From Colias croceus (Eukaryota; Arthropoda; Insecta; Lepidoptera; Pieridae), in NCBI RefSeq assembly GCF_905220415.1, contig NC_059554.1, positions 7,713,001 to 7,777,000 on the forward strand: a stretch of DNA of 64,000 nucleotides. The letters run 5' to 3'. Shown here piece by piece: positions 49,406-63,260 of this stretch. The notes below the pieces were generated by a model that did not search any database, was not told where the DNA came from, and worked only from the letters and a program-made list of their open reading frames with translations. Both the position numbers and the translations under genes were made by a program. How positions within the stretch are numbered: position 1 is the stretch's first letter; each line of letters begins with the position of its first letter.

Positions 49406-52023
49406 TCATTTATTATCTATATTTTTTACAGCTTCATTTACCATAGATTTTAAATCTGTTAGCTTGTGCACTTTATTTACATTAATATGAAGTGACTCTG
49501 CTAATTTAGTATAATGTACAACATCAACATTTAATTGCAATCTGATTTTGTCTCCATCTGTCACACCAGTTGTCTCGTTATTCTGTTGTGAAGTGACTTC
49601 TCGAATTTGTTTCAGTCTTCTCAATGATTCTTCAGTTTTTTGCACTGATGTTAAAACATCTTCTACATATTTACAATAACTGAAAGCAATATGAAATTTA
49701 ATGCAACTGTATGACAAACTAGTACATTATGAACAAATAAAAAAAAGTACTTACGATAATGTCATTGTATTGAACAAAGATTCAAATATGTTACTCAAAA
49801 AGGCATTATCAAGCTTCGTTTCGGAATCTCCTTTGAAGTCATTTACAGTTTTTACAATGGTATCAATATAGTTGCATGGTCTCGTGGGTATACTACGGTT
49901 AGTCTTTCTATACAATCTTGGTATATCACTAACTTGCTTCAAATGTACATTGCAGAAGTCAAATAATTCATTGACTATACTTTCTTTGATGATTTCTTTG
50001 TTGTGATGAAATAAATCTTCTGTAGGCTTTATACTTTGGCCCAATAATTCTTTACTTCTCAAATTAGGCATTTTGGACTCTACTAATTGCGAGAGATCTG
50101 GCAATTTTTGAAGAAGCGTTATTGTGTCATTGTATAGGTTTATACAATCAATAATTAAGTTTTTGTTAATACTTGCAGAGTCCAATTTAGGTGTAGTTGG
50201 TTTCTAGTAAAAATAAAAAAAATTAATAACAAAATAGAAGAGTATGTATTTAAGTAATCAGAAAAAATGTAGTTAAAGTAATAATGAATATGGTGACAAA
50301 TTTCTTACTTGTAGACAACACATTTTTGTCCAAGAGGCATATCTGGATAAAAGCTGGAGAGATAACTTCCAAAATTTGTGTGACAACGCCTCAATGTGTA
50401 TCCCATCAGACCAACAATCCTGTAATGCCTTCCAACACTTGTAAGTCTCTACCAACACAAATTCATCATGATTCTCCTTTGTTGGACTTGTTTTCAACAA
50501 TGACTCAAAACCACCTAAAAATTAATTTAACACAAAAAGTAAAATTTAATAACTTTCAAATTAATTGCCCATAGTTGTGATATTTCAACCAAATATTCAA
50601 GCATTCATTTTTTATTTAAAAGAAAGTTCATTGAAGCAGAAACAATTCCTACTTTCACCACAATATATTAATTATTCATGACAATCTTCCATACCTGCAA
50701 TTTCTTGAAACCTTATTTGGAAATAAACTGGGAGATTCCAACGTCTCTGAAAGCTCTTATATTCCGGTGTAGCATGCAACAATTTTATGTTATCTTTGCT
50801 TGCACAATACTCCTCTAGTTTTTTAATAAATAACATACTTTCAGTGTATCTTTTGTAAAATAATTGTGGATTTCCAGGAGCAAAAATTGATGCTAAATTG
50901 ACTTCCAATCGATTTTCAACTTCACACCAAAAACAGTTAACTAAAAACCTATACTTCTGCACTTGAAATGTTAACTTGGAATGTTCTGTAACTTTTAGGA
51001 GTAACTTCAGTTTTGTATCAAGCAGGGATAGGATTTTAGAATAGATCCCCTGTAAGCCTTCCTTGCTTCTTTGTAGAGCTGGTTCGTTCACAATCTCTTG
51101 TAATAATGGTGCAATGGCCTGCTTCCTGAGTAACATCTCTGTTTCTGTGATTCTATCCAATGAAGTTAATGTCATTAATGTCTTGAGAAGATTATCTTCA
51201 TTTCTATCATTCCAGAATTGGAAAAGAAGATCATTCAATATTTGAATTAATTTTCCTCCTACTTCATTATACTGTTTCTTTATTTGTGGTTTAACTATAG
51301 AATCACATTTAGCTATAGAGAACTTTAACTGATTGTATTCCATAGCTGCCCTGTCAGCTAGTATTATTTGCTCTTGTCGACTTTTATCTGTGATGTCTTG
51401 CAGAATACTTTCAAGGGAACTAATACAGTTAAGCGTTTGACTGTAGTATTTCAATAATTGTTTCTTTTTTAATAGAGCATGTCTCTGATTTAACCATAAT
51501 GAGAGCTCTTTCATAGCATCTTCAATAGTTTTTTTTACATCCTAAATATAAATCAAGTTAAATAAGATATATATATATATTAGTGGAACGTAATTTAAAT
51601 TAAAATAAATACATTAAAGAGGTAATACTTACTTCTAGTTCTTGATTTAATTCACCTAATGGGACCTGTATTTTTACAATTGTTTTATCAAATCCGATCA
51701 GAGTAGCACATAGGTTGACGAAATGAGCGTAGTCCTTGTTAATGAGTTCTATCATAGCCAATCTAAGGACTTTTAAGTATACGCCCAGATCATCTCGCAT
51801 AATCTCCAAGGAGGCCGCTTTTTCATGTTCAGCCAAAAAGTTATCCACCGAAAAGTTTGTCTACGAAATAAATGATAATAGTTAAATAAAATAAGACATA
51901 ATAATGATCTAATTGCCTACCGTACGGCTGAAAAACTAGCGATACCTTGACGAAATCATTTCGATCGAAACACAACCCCCGCGGAGCTGGCGGTAATGTG
52001 AACTCCTTTATATCACTGTCCAT
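49406..52023 (-). CDS. Cog2: Conserved oligomeric Golgi complex subunit 2 (COG2)
   Basis: COG2 is in lobe A of the COG complex, which tethers retrograde vesicles at the Golgi and is needed for correct glycosylation. Exons in gene order: 52023-51946, 51860-51633, 51541-50695, 50514-50309, 50203-49755, 49679-49406 (stop TGA). All junctions are GT/AG and in phase; total 693 aa, close to the roughly 740 aa of the human protein. The N-terminus reads LCFDRNDFVK, then VDNFLAEHEKAASLEIMRDDLGVYLKVLRLAMIELINKDYAHFVNL, the hallmark COG2 N-terminal domain, with GFDKTIVKIQVPLGEL. The third exon (282 codons) carries the helical body; the remainder is the COG2 C-terminal domain (WKALQDCWSDGI..). It converges on Pol iota with 166 bp between stop codons. 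Confidence 0.95.
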
Positions 52024-52254
52024 GTTATTAATTTTACGTATATCGTAATTAAGGCACCATAATTTAAGGGGATCGGAATAAAATGTTTATCTTTACAAAT
52101 TGTCCCTGTACTTGGTAATCATTTTGACAATTTAATCACTGACGTAAGCTTGACACATCATCCGTCAAATATTCGTTCGGATATTACAGGTGTACGTGGT
52201 TGTTTTTAGTGGAAATTATATTTTGTAAGGCTTATTTAAGCTGTAATTTAAAGA

Positions 52255-53290
52255 TAAGATAAGATAAAGATAATTTATTTGACTCCACACAGTTGAAGTA
52301 ACACAATTAACACACAATACAATTAGAATACAGTACAATGACAATATAATTCAAACACAGTACATAAAATTAAAATACAATATGAAGCTAATATAAGAAG
52401 TGGAGCCAAAAACGGTAGCCACTCAGCATAAATTGCAACGTAGTTGCAACACTGATTTTCAGTGGCCCGTCTTTTGGCGATTAGAGCGGCAGCACGTTCA
52501 TAAATATAATATTATAAAATAATATGAATTAAATAGGGCAAAAGGAGAAAATACACAGTTAAGATAAATTTAACATGACATATAAATAGATAAATGTTTA
52601 AATTTAAGTCATAATAACAAATACATAATATAGTGATAGACAGATAGATAATATACCTACACAATATAAAATATTTTGGAACCTAATGAAAGTTAAACCC
52701 ATCACACAACTAAGGTTGGAAATTAAACTCCTGCAATAGATATTTTTTATATTTTTGTTTGAAAGAGTTCAATGAGCTGGAGTTTAATATTGGTGGTGGA
52801 AGATTGTTCCAACACTTAGTTGCGGAGTATTTAAAACTTCCCCTGAAAGCAGCTGTGACATTCCTTGGCATAGCTAATTTGCAAAATGAGGAACGGGTAG
52901 TATAAACGCTGCCCTCTCCCATCCATGCTAGCTTGTCATAGAGATATTTTGGCGCCTTTGTCATTACAACTCCAAAAAGTAGAGACGCGAGGTGTAACCG
53001 CCTACGACTTTCCATTTTTAAGCATCCAGCCTTTAACAGGTACGGAGTAATATGGGACCGTGGGGGAACGTCCCAACAGAAACGCGCACAAGCATTCTGA
53101 ACGCGCTGTATCGCGTTCTTACTACGGCATAGTAACCTGGGCCCGTACATGACGTCAGCATAGTTAAACTTAGAGAGTACCAAACTCTCACATAGTCGGA
53201 TTCGTACATCGACGTTCAGGTGTTGCCGAATACGATACAGCAGCTTGAGGCGATAAAAACAATTTGCAATGGTTGTAATTTAAACTGTAT
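52255..53290 (-). mobile_element. Jockey/CR1-type LINE, 3' fragment
   Basis: Minus-strand ORF 53183-52710 (157 aa, open upstream to about 53280) matches the C-terminal part after the RT domain of jockey/CR1-like elements: LSKFNYADVMYGPRL, AIQRVQNACARFCWDV, and the ending PPPILNSSSLNSFKQKYKKYL. No RT catalytic core is present, so the copy is strongly 5'-truncated. The 3' end at about 52255 shows short AAGATAAGAT repeats. It lies just upstream of COG2. Confidence 0.8.
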
Positions 53291-53356
53291 TTTTAAATAG
53301 AAGTAATAATAGTAGATAAATGTTAACTAAAGTACGCTATTGTGTTATATTAATCT

Positions 53357-53529
53357 ACTAGCGGTCCGCCCCGGCTTCGCCCGTGGTACATATTTACGTT
53401 TTCTCTACATAAGAACCATCCTCGTACTTCAAGGAATATAATAAAAAAAGAATTATCGAAATCGGTTCAGCCGTTCTCGAGTTATGCGCTTACCAACACA
53501 TTTTGCGATTCATTTTTATAAATAAGATT
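53357..53529 (+). repeat. Interspersed repeat family A, copy 3
   Basis: Nearly identical to 11428-11597 in its first 150 bp. Another short repeat with GACAGACAGACAAAC follows at about 53630-53830. Confidence 0.8.
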
Positions 53530-54274
53530 ACCATTAATAAAATTGGAGTGCCTGTTAGTAATATTAAAATAACCGCTTTTTACTAAATGCATAATATGTA
53601 TGTATGTATAATTAATACAGTCTAAACAAACAGACAGACAAACATTGTAAAATTTACTATTTTAATCCGGCTAATCTCTGAAACGGCTGGACCTATTTTG
53701 ACGGGACTTTCACTTTTCAATCGGTGTAGCTTGGGCTACTTTTTATTCTGATATTACTGGATTAGGAACATTAGGTTCAAAAGGAAAAAATTATTTACGG
53801 GGGTGAAACCGCGGGACGCAGCTAAGTAGTTGTTTTGGATACATAAAGAAATATACGATAAAGTCACCAAAAAAGCACAAGATGAGTTAGTTAACTACCG
53901 TATATGACTACGTGATGAGTTAGGTACGAACCGTTAAATAATTTGGATAATAATTATTAAATAATTATACTAATTTCAATTTTTACTTATTATAAGGGCT
54001 AGCTAACTAGGTACTTAATTATAATTAACATAACATATAGTGTACTATATTTATGTGTATGTGTACAAATAAGCAAAACCTTATAATAAGCAAACATTTA
54101 ACGAATAAATATTCTAAAACACAGACTTATAATAAACCACAATACAAATTGTAAGTGGTCACATTATGTAAATTGGATCATTTATCAAATAATTTCTAAA
54201 TAACAGCCTACTCTTGTATAAATTACGACAATAGAGCTTGAAGACAATATTATTGATAACAAGTTTTATCAATC

Positions 54275-57164
54275 ATGTCGTCAGAATTATTAGATGATTT
54301 GTTTTTTGGTAGAGCTAAGAAAATAATGTCAATACTTGGAGTATGGATTCCTCCAACTAATGAAAGTACTGCCCAAAAATCATACAAAATATTTATGCTG
54401 ATATTGCAATATTCATTTTTGTTTTTCCAAATAATCTATGTCATGCAAGTTTTGGGCGATTTGGAGGCGGTGTCGGAGGCTGTATACCTGTTATTCACCC
54501 AGGCTTGCTTGTGTTGCAAAATTACAGTATTCCACGTGAATATTGATATAATCAGAATGTTGATTGTACAGATGAACAGTGATGCATTCAAACCCCAATG
54601 CAAGCCACATAATTGGTAAGAAAAAATATTAATAACGACCTACTTTTTTCTAAGGTTCAATACGACTATACTGCCCAAATGCAAATTTCGACAAAAAACC
54701 GTACTCTCACCAATGACTCTCACAAAATTTTAAAGTCCTAAAAGCAATTTTAACATCGCCCTTCCCGAGTTCTTGTATTAATCTGGTTGTAACTATATTA
54801 TATTTAATTTCTGATTCTTCATTGTACACCTGATCCTTTACCTTCGCAAGGCTACCAGCACTGCTGAATAAGGGTCATAAAACCCGCCTAAGGAAAAATC
54901 TGATGGCTGTATTTATTTTTCAGCATTTTAAAAAGACAAGCAAGAAAGATAAAGCGTTTATTACTATCATTTATAGTGGCTGCTGAAACAACTTGTAGTA
55001 TTTGGGGAATAAAACCATTATTCGACGATGTCGGCATAAGAAAGTATCCTTTCGATATGTGGTAAGCTCTAAAGTCTAAAAACTTTTGTCTATAGAATAC
55101 AAGCTACCGGATGACTTTCGTCAATTATTTTTCACTAGTGGTCCGCTCCGGCTTCGTCCGTGGTACATATTTCGCAATAAAAGGTAGCCTTAAATTTTTT
55201 ATCAATTCTATATATAATATAATAGCAATTCTAATAGCAGAGATTCCTTTCTCGGGTATCAAAATATCTCCATACCAAATTTCATGCAAATTGTTCAGTA
55301 GTTTAGGCGTGATTTAGTAACAGACAGACAGACAGAGTTACTTTCGCATTTATAATATTAGTATGGATTATTTGCTTTCACTTTCTCATCGACTTTTTTA
55401 CAAGGATGCCGATAAAACCGGATAAGTCCCCACAATATGAACTGGGTTACATATTCCAAGAGCTAACCATTTGCATGAGTGCGTTGATGTACTTTGGGGT
55501 GGACAGTGTCGCCATCTCTATGGTTATATTTGCGTGTGCGCAGATGGAGATTATTATGAACAAAATGATGAGCGTAAGTTCGTATACTTATTTGAACAAA
55601 TTGGGTTGAATAATTCACAAATTATGCTAAAATGTCCTTCTATCCTTCGATACTTGTGTAATTTTTAAAATTTTAAATTACTTAGTTGTTAAGAAAGTAA
55701 GTTATTTCTTCGTATGAGTTTTTTTTAATTCCTAGATCAAATCCTATAAACATAAAGATGATGATGCCAGGAATCGGACCGAATATTATGTAAGAGGTAA
55801 CCAGAAATTAATAGAGTGCGTGAAACAATATCAAGCGGTGGTTAGGTAAGTAGCCATTTTGACTGAAATGTGAAAAAATGCATGTTTGTTAATTGCTAAA
55901 AAATCGTAAGTAGTTACAGTTTCTATCCGACGATCAAGTACTTTTTTTATTTTAGATTCACCGAATTGGTAGAAGATGCGTTCCATATTTATTTCTTATT
56001 TCAACTAACAGGCACTGTTGGAATTATTGTAATGAGCGCTTTTCGAATCTTAGTCGTAAGTATAATAAAGATTTGTTTCACCTGCTTTTAAAAAACTACC
56101 AAGCGTAGCTTCTTAGATACCTATTTCACTATTGGAATCAAAATTATTTTACGTTAATAAAGTATTTTTCGAATGAATAAATATTCGAATGAATGAATAA
56201 ATATACAATATTTTAACAGGTCGAGCAGAATAGCATGTTGTTTATATCCCTCATAGTGTACCTGATAGTGATGACGAGTCAGATGTTCCTCTGCTGTTGG
56301 AGCGGTCATGAGCTTACGGCCACTGTAAGTATGGATATTGGATATATCGAAAAACATGCTTAACTAAATATAAAATTATTTTGGAAACATACCATTCAAG
56401 GAGTCGTTAAATATTAGAGTATTTGCCGCTCCTCTCTAAATTTAGGGCTCATTATGCCACCCGGATATAGGATAACTGGTAAGGAGGAGTCCTCACCTTT
56501 AACCTATCCTATAAGTTATCCTATAAATAGGAAAATATAAATAATACTAAAGTGGAATGCAGAACGTCTTTGATTTCTGAGTGAATTTATAACCTAGGCA
56601 TGGTCTACAATAGGCTGTCGTATAGTTATACGACAGCCTATTGTAGACCAGCTCAAGTGATATGTATGATAGACTTTAGCCACTTTCGTGTTCCACATTT
56701 CTATTTGATATTGAATGAAATAAGTTTAATAACAATATATTTATCCAGAGTGAAGAATTACACACAGCACTATACATGAGCAAGTGGTATGAACAGGATG
56801 TGAAGTTTCAACGCACGTTGTGTTTCGCGATGACGCGCATGAGTCGCCCGCTGGTCCTTCGAGCCGGACATTATATCAGCTTGTCACGGCAGACGTTCGT
56901 TAGCGTAAGATTTTTGCGTTATAATAATATTTTCAATAAATGAATGAAAGAGGTTTTAAAATGTAACTTTTATTGCTATAAGCTATTATCAAAATGTAAT
57001 ATATTTTAGATAAATTTAGATGCATGAGTTCTAAGTCGTATCTCGATAGATGATACCTATTGTACCTGACCTGCCTTCATTAGGTACTTAATTTCATTAC
57101 TTTCCTTTTACAGATCCTTCGTATGTCGTACTCTTATATCGCAGTTTTAAATCAAACCAAGTAA
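54275..57164 (+). CDS. Odorant receptor 1 (insect 7TM OR family)
   Basis: Insect odorant receptors are inverted-topology seven-helix subunits that form ligand-gated cation channels with Orco in olfactory neuron membranes. Exons: 54275-54615, 54924-55061, 55405-55573, 55736-55845, 55956-56055, 56220-56324, 56749-56904, 57114-57164 (TAA). All splice sites are GT/AG and in phase (exon-end phases 2,2,0,2,0,0,0); total 389 aa, standard for the family. Hydrophobic helices are clear: IFMLILQYSFLFFQIIYVM, ELTICMSALMYFGVDSVAI, LTGTVGIIVMSAFRILVV and LFISLIVYLIVMTSQMFLCC. The family C-terminal signature is present: ALYMSKWYEQD, SRPLVLRAGHYISLSRQTF and SYSYIAVLNQTK. Intron 2 carries an interspersed repeat and intron 6 a perfect 50-bp palindrome. 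The ligand cannot be inferred. Confidence 0.93.
55134..55369 (+). repeat. Interspersed repeat in OR1 intron 2
   Basis: Starts CTAGTGGTCCGCTCCGGCTTC, includes CAGACAGACAGACAGAG, ends TTATAATATTAGTATGGAT. Confidence 0.8.
56601..56650. repeat. Perfect 50-bp palindrome in OR1 intron 6
   Basis: 24-bp perfect arms (TGGTCTACAATAGGCTGTCG..) around a 2-nt centre GT. The surrounding about 150 bp has weak outer inverted repeats (GTGGAAT / GTTCCAC), so it may be the core of a MITE. Confidence 0.9.
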
Positions 57165-57822
57165 TAGATAGAATAGTAAAATACACCGTACCTTCACGTT
57201 AAATATTATAGTGTGAAACCACAAACAACATACGGCTATTATATAAATTATTGCTTATACTTTAAATTACTGCTTTGTTTAAGTTTGTAAACAAAACCTA
57301 TTAGAACTTTGCTCTGTTAATTGCTGTTAATTCTTTGAAACTTTTGTGGGAATACAGTATGATCACATTAAATTATCACAATATAATATAACTAATTAAG
57401 TAGTTCTATTTTTGCATTGTATCTAGTGTTAGGGTAAAATCACGTAAGTAGGAATACCTATGATATGACCTACCTATGATGCAGTTTGCACACACGGTTC
57501 AAAATTATCAGTGCAATTGTCAATTAAATTCATTATTTCTTTGAATATTACTAATAAGATGGTTGGAAATGTTTTATAATCAATCCTAAATGTGTTTTAT
57601 TTTTCACCATAGTAAGTATCTGTTCATAATACCTACGGATTATAAAATTTGAAAATAATAAAACCAACATATATATTCTGCTTGTACCTAGCACTTTCTA
57701 TGTAATTAACATTGTACTTAAGGAAATATTGTAGAATTCATAAAAAATAGCACCCTTTGAATGTGTACTTTTAAGCTATAAAACCTATCCCAAACATGAG
57801 CACTTCATAATAATCCATTAAA

Positions 57823-60277
57823 ATGGCCACCAACATCGATCTCTTCTTGGGCAGACCTCGCATCATCTTAAAATATCTGGGCATTTGGATGCCTCCAGAG
57901 AAATATATTATTTTACTAAACATTTACAAATGTTTGGTTATGTTCACGCAATTTTCTTTTATTTTATTTGAATTTGTGTACGTTGCGGTAGTTTGGGGAG
58001 ATATAGACGAAGTTTCTGAAGCTTCCTATCTTCTATTCACACAAGCCTCTGTGTGCTATAAAACAACAGTCTTTATGATGAATAAGGAAAATCTGAAAGA
58101 TCTTCTTCGTTGTATGGTGGTGGATACATTTGCGCCACAATCCGTGGATCATGAGAAGTGAGTTCTTTGGTATAATTATTTATGGTAGGTAGTGTCTAGA
58201 AAGGTTTAGACGTAATAATGCAAAATCTATGGAGGCAAATTTTGTGATGGGATAACAAAAAATCTATTGCAAATAAAGATTAATTGTAGTTGCTTACCTA
58301 CTTCGGAAGCTATCCAGAAACTCCAGAAATGGGATAATTCTGTTTGCTAATGTCGCACAATACATTAATTGTATCTAAGTACTTGGCTTGCTTGAATGTA
58401 TGTTTGTAAAATATTTATATAATACATATATATTATTAAATTATGCAGGATTCTTTCATCTAAAGCAAAAACAATAAAAAATTTGTGCGCGGTTTTTTTA
58501 ACCAGTGCCATTACTACATGCACCCTGTGGGCGATAATGCCACTTTTCGATACAGCCGAAACGAGATTTTTTCCTTTCAAAATATGGTAAGTGTTAATTT
58601 CGTCACATATTTTTAAAACAATAATGTCAACTGCAAGGACTATTGACAAATATTTATTAAATAGGCTATCTCTATCTTTCCATATTTCAAAATGGATCCC
58701 TATTTCCCTTGGTCACGCATGATGCATGATGCATGAACGGGTGGACCGATTTCGATAATGCGTCCCTTATGATTTGGCGCCTAGAGACCCGCTCCACTTG
58801 CTCTACCACAGAACTGGTTCTGGGGCCTATATTTTTTGTACCAATGACTTTTCTTTCTCAATAGGATGCCAGTTGATCCCGAAAAATCACCCCACTATGA
58901 GATTGGATATTTTTATCAGATGATAAGTATTTATATCAGCGCTTTACTTTTCTTTGCGGTGGACAGCACAGCTCTATCGATGATCATATTTGGTTGTGCG
59001 GAACTTGAAATTATTATTGATAAAGTTAAAAAGGTACTTCGAAATAAATGCTACAGATATTTAGTTACTTAGGTACATAGACTTATAATAAAGCCTTCTA
59101 CAATTTACATTCAATACTAAAAGGTTTTTTAGACAAAAAAATATATATAAATAACAATAATTAAATTGTAAAATATGTTTCCCGCCAAAAATCACAAGTA
59201 ACATGTTTATATTAGTTGCAGAGTATTCCAATGACTATAAGGTTAAAAAAAGATGTTTGTAAGCAAATGGAAAATGAAAATAATAAACTTTTGAATGAAT
59301 GTATTCAACAACACCAAGCTGTTGTAAAGTAAGTCTTTAACGATTTATTGATGTCCTTATCAACTTACATTTTGGAAAAAACCATTGCTTGAACTAATAT
59401 TTTTATAACGATTGCTCTGTTTAGATTTATAGAAATGGTAGAGAACACGTACCACGCTAATATATTTTTTCAACTGAGTGGAACTGTTGGAATAATTTGC
59501 ATCATAGGATTACGAATTACCATTGTAAGTCAAATCACACATTACCACCAATACATGCATTACGTGGTACAAGATAATTAACTGTTATTACGCGTTTGCA
59601 GACAGAACCAAGCAGTGTTCAATTCTATTCTATGCTCAATTACATGGTGACCATGCTGTCACAACTTTTCTTATATTGTTGGTGCGGCAATGAACTGACT
59701 ACAAAGGTATTTTTTTTTTAATAAATATAGGTAGTTACTTTGTAAAAAAATTTACCCCAAATAATAAAAGGCAATTACCTCAATGTTAAGTTTGACAACT
59801 GAAAATAAGTTTGAGTGGCTGATTTTATAATTGAATAATCTAAGCCTCTAAGGATACCTTTTTTTCTAAATAACGATTTCCTATTTTATTAGAGTCAAGA
59901 GCTTCGGGAATATCTATACTTATGTCCGTGGTACGACCAAAACGCTAAGTTCCGAAGGTCGCTCATAATCGTTATGGAGAGAATGAAGAGACCTATAATA
60001 TTTAGAGCTGGGCACTACATTCCACTGTCTCGACCTACATTTGTATCTGTAAGTAAAATTAAAACAGATAATTCGAGACTCGATCTCAAAAGTAGATAAT
60101 CAGGAATAAGATAGGTAAATGTCATGATTATTTAACTTTTTGAGGCAATGAAGAGCTAGAATAATTAAAATTATTTGTTTATTGCATATAATATACTTAA
60201 ATTGTTTCATTCTTTTTCAGATACTTCGTTCTTCGTACTCATACTTCGCTGTATTAAATCAAACAAAAAATAAATAG
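57823..60277 (+). CDS. Odorant receptor 2 (insect 7TM OR family)
   Basis: Tandem paralogue of the receptor upstream, starting 658 bp after its stop. Exons: 57823-58157, 58449-58586, 58865-59033, 59222-59328, 59425-59524, 59602-59706, 59893-60048, 60221-60277 (TAG); total 388 aa. Exons 2, 3, 5, 6 and 7 are exactly the same lengths as in the first receptor (138, 169, 100, 105, 156 nt) and all phases match, so they arose by tandem duplication. Similarity is highest at the C-terminus (RPIIFRAGHYIPLSRPTF, SYSYFAVLNQTK) and lower in the first exon (shared GDIDEVSEASYLLFTQAS versus GDLEAVSEAVYLLFTQAC), as expected of diverging ligand domains. Confidence 0.93.
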
Positions 60278-62620
60278 TTATTTTTCGCACACCGCATCAA
60301 CATTTACTCAAACATTCTTATGGTCTTTAACCTCCTCTTTTTATATGTTTTTTTACCTCGAAATTAATCTTCATTGTACATACAATTAGATTATGTAGGT
60401 AGGTCATCCAAAAATTTTTTTGAACTTTTAGATTGTCTTTCTAGGGATGGGATTCAAGGATATATTTGAAGAAAAACAACAAGATCACAAATTATTCGTT
60501 TATTCAATGATAGAATGTGTATCACATACGCGTAGTGTACATTTACGACATTAGGCAAGTGCTTAGTTTTAAGTTTACAAAAAATTATGAAAAAATACAC
60601 ATCTCCAACAACACCGAACGTCACAAAGTCAAGATATAAATTCGTGCGCTTAAATTAAAATACATTGTTAGCGTAAGGCGAGCGTTCAAAGTATTACAAC
60701 CATCTTTAGAATATTTCGAAGTTTCCTTTGAGATACCAAACATCTTTATAAACCACTCAATTACTCAAACGCTTCTCAATTTTAAGTGTCTCTCACATTT
60801 TATGACGTCAGAATTACTTTGAAGTATAGATCTTAAAATTGAGTTACGTCTGACATTTTCATAGAGTACCCTCATTTTAGCAAAGTGGAATGTTAAAGTG
60901 CTCATGCACGTTCAAATGTAATCACTTTTAAATTCAATAGCTTTTTTTTGGATTATTTTAAATGTAAATCAAAAACATTAGTAGGTATTAGTAGCTTTAA
61001 GTACATCGAATGATAGAAATTAATTAAAAATATGTATCCTATATGTTTTTAAGTAGTTTCTGGGAAATAACGAAAGAATATTGTCAAATTCATTAATTGA
61101 TATTGAATTAAGTGACGCTATCTGAACGTGTGTTCGCATTTTAACGAATTTTCAATTTTTTACTTAATACAATTTATATTTCATAATTCTATGATAATAC
61201 ATTGGGAACCGCTTTCAGAAAAATATCACAGCCAAAAATGATAAAATGATTTATGAAAAACAGCGGGATAAAGATGTTTATTACCAATCGAATTCTTTTT
61301 ACACAAAATTGATTTTTATTTACGCATATAATTATTGTTACTCTTAGAAACGTTATGTAATTGAAATAACCATCAGTCAATCTTCACTTATTTGTTAAGC
61401 TCAGAAGCGGCCGCACATCACACCGACATAAAACACAAAAAAGATAAAGAATTGAGAAAAATTTACATACAAATGTCGTTGTTTACAACGGTGTCACATG
61501 CGGTTTCTTCATGTGTAACTTTGCGAGTAAAAGTAAGTTAAGGCATTGGGTTTATAATAATATCACAGCAATGCGATAATATCAATTCGTCCATTAATTT
61601 GCATAAACCTTTAACGAAATGTACAACACAGAATTTTCTGAAGAAATCATTGTTTGAAAAAATTGTGTCGCATTAGCAAGGTAAACAAGAGTTACAATGT
61701 TGGTAAAATAGGTTTTTCACTTTTACTTTGCAAAATTTATTTTGTAAAAATATATTATTTCATCGTTTACACTGACGGCGCACTTAAAAACCAGTAGTAT
61801 TGTTTCAGTATTTCATAAAAATAATGTGTTACATTATAATAAAAAAGCGGCAAGAAACATACAGTAACAAATATTATTTTAATAAAATTCACAACATTTT
61901 GAAATATAAAAAATTCGAATAAAAACCACAACCGAACGATATTAAAACAATAAAGTTTAATTTTATTACAATTCGCCCTTAAGACCTTAAACATGAAAAT
62001 GTTACATACAACAGATACTTAAATAAGGAAAGTTGTTAAAACGTGTTATTTTAGGTTATCTATAACAATTAGTACAAAACTTGAAAAAGAGGTTGGAAAT
62101 AAAATTAATTAAAATTTAGTATAATCATTTGTGTTCACCAAATCCCACATATTTTCGATAAATAATGTTACTACACAATTAACCTACGCGTATTTATTTT
62201 ATCTATAATTACAAAAATAACTACCTACTAGAACTGGACTAAACCTACCGTTGTTTATGCATTCAGTTCATATTGATACATTTTAGTTCATTTGGCTTAA
62301 ATATTGGCTAAAGATAAAATGATATCGATTATTATAAACACTAACTAGGTATTACAATACAGAACTCAAGATCTTGTTCAATGGAATTGAATAAAAGTAT
62401 GGTCTTCCCTAAAAGGAGTCGCTATGATTGATGTAATATGGTCAGTATGAATTCTGAATAGATAATAATAAAATGATGTTATAATATATATATATTATAA
62501 GAGATACTAAAATACCCTTGTATTTAAATTTATTCAATCAAACTGAGCAGCAAAAAGCGACCAAATTCTCAAAAGTATAACGTAGTAATTAAGCCCTGTT
62601 AACGACATTCCATGTAAATA
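60278..62620. other. AT-rich region after OR2, no gene recognised
   Basis: No splice-consistent exons on either strand. A minus-strand AATAAA near 60500 would fit the 3' UTR of a minus-strand gene lying beyond the window, but this is a guess. Confidence 0.3.
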
Positions 62621-62688
62621 TTACCAAATGATTTGTAATTTACCACTTCCAAAGGTACAATTAGCATACAATAATATTGCAACACATA

Positions 62689-62880
62689 CACACAGAAAAA
62701 AATTCACGCACGCATATACGCAAACGTGTACGCACGTGCGTGCATATGTGCGTGTAATATACACACACATGCACACATATGTATGTAATGTGTCATACAC
62801 ACGTATGTCACACAGATACATGAATGCACAAATACGGAGACTTTCATAAAAGGAGTTATACGTGCGTACATGTGTGCGTG
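62689..62880. repeat. Alternating purine/pyrimidine (CA/TG) tract
   Basis: Irregular runs of ACACAC, ACGCACGTGCGTGCAT and TGTGCGTG. Low complexity; short ORFs across it are not genes. Confidence 0.7.
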
Positions 62881-63260
62881 CGAAGTTTAAACCAATAGAA
62901 AAGCAGAGTTTTCTGTATGCATTGTTGAATTTGAAATATTGTCAATTTCGGTAAATACATGGAATATCGCATAAGTTAAGCTGTTTTTGTTGATGATACG
63001 CTATTTTAAGATATAACGTTTGAGAATTCGGGATGAATGGAAAGCTAATTATACAGTTTCTAATTTGCACGACCTTAATAAATACAACGGTACACATATA
63101 GACAATTTTAGAACAAATTATGAAAATATATTTCTCCATTATACTGTTTTTATGCCTGGCTATTGGAAGTAAACTACCCGTTTTTAATGTCTTTTATTCA
63201 TAAGAAATGCAGCATCGTATTTTGTATGACAACACCAACACACATTAAATTTAAATAATT

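Noticed and set aside
62621..62849. ORFs on both strands rich in Thr/His/Cys/Val
   Set aside because: Translation of a CA/TG low-complexity tract.
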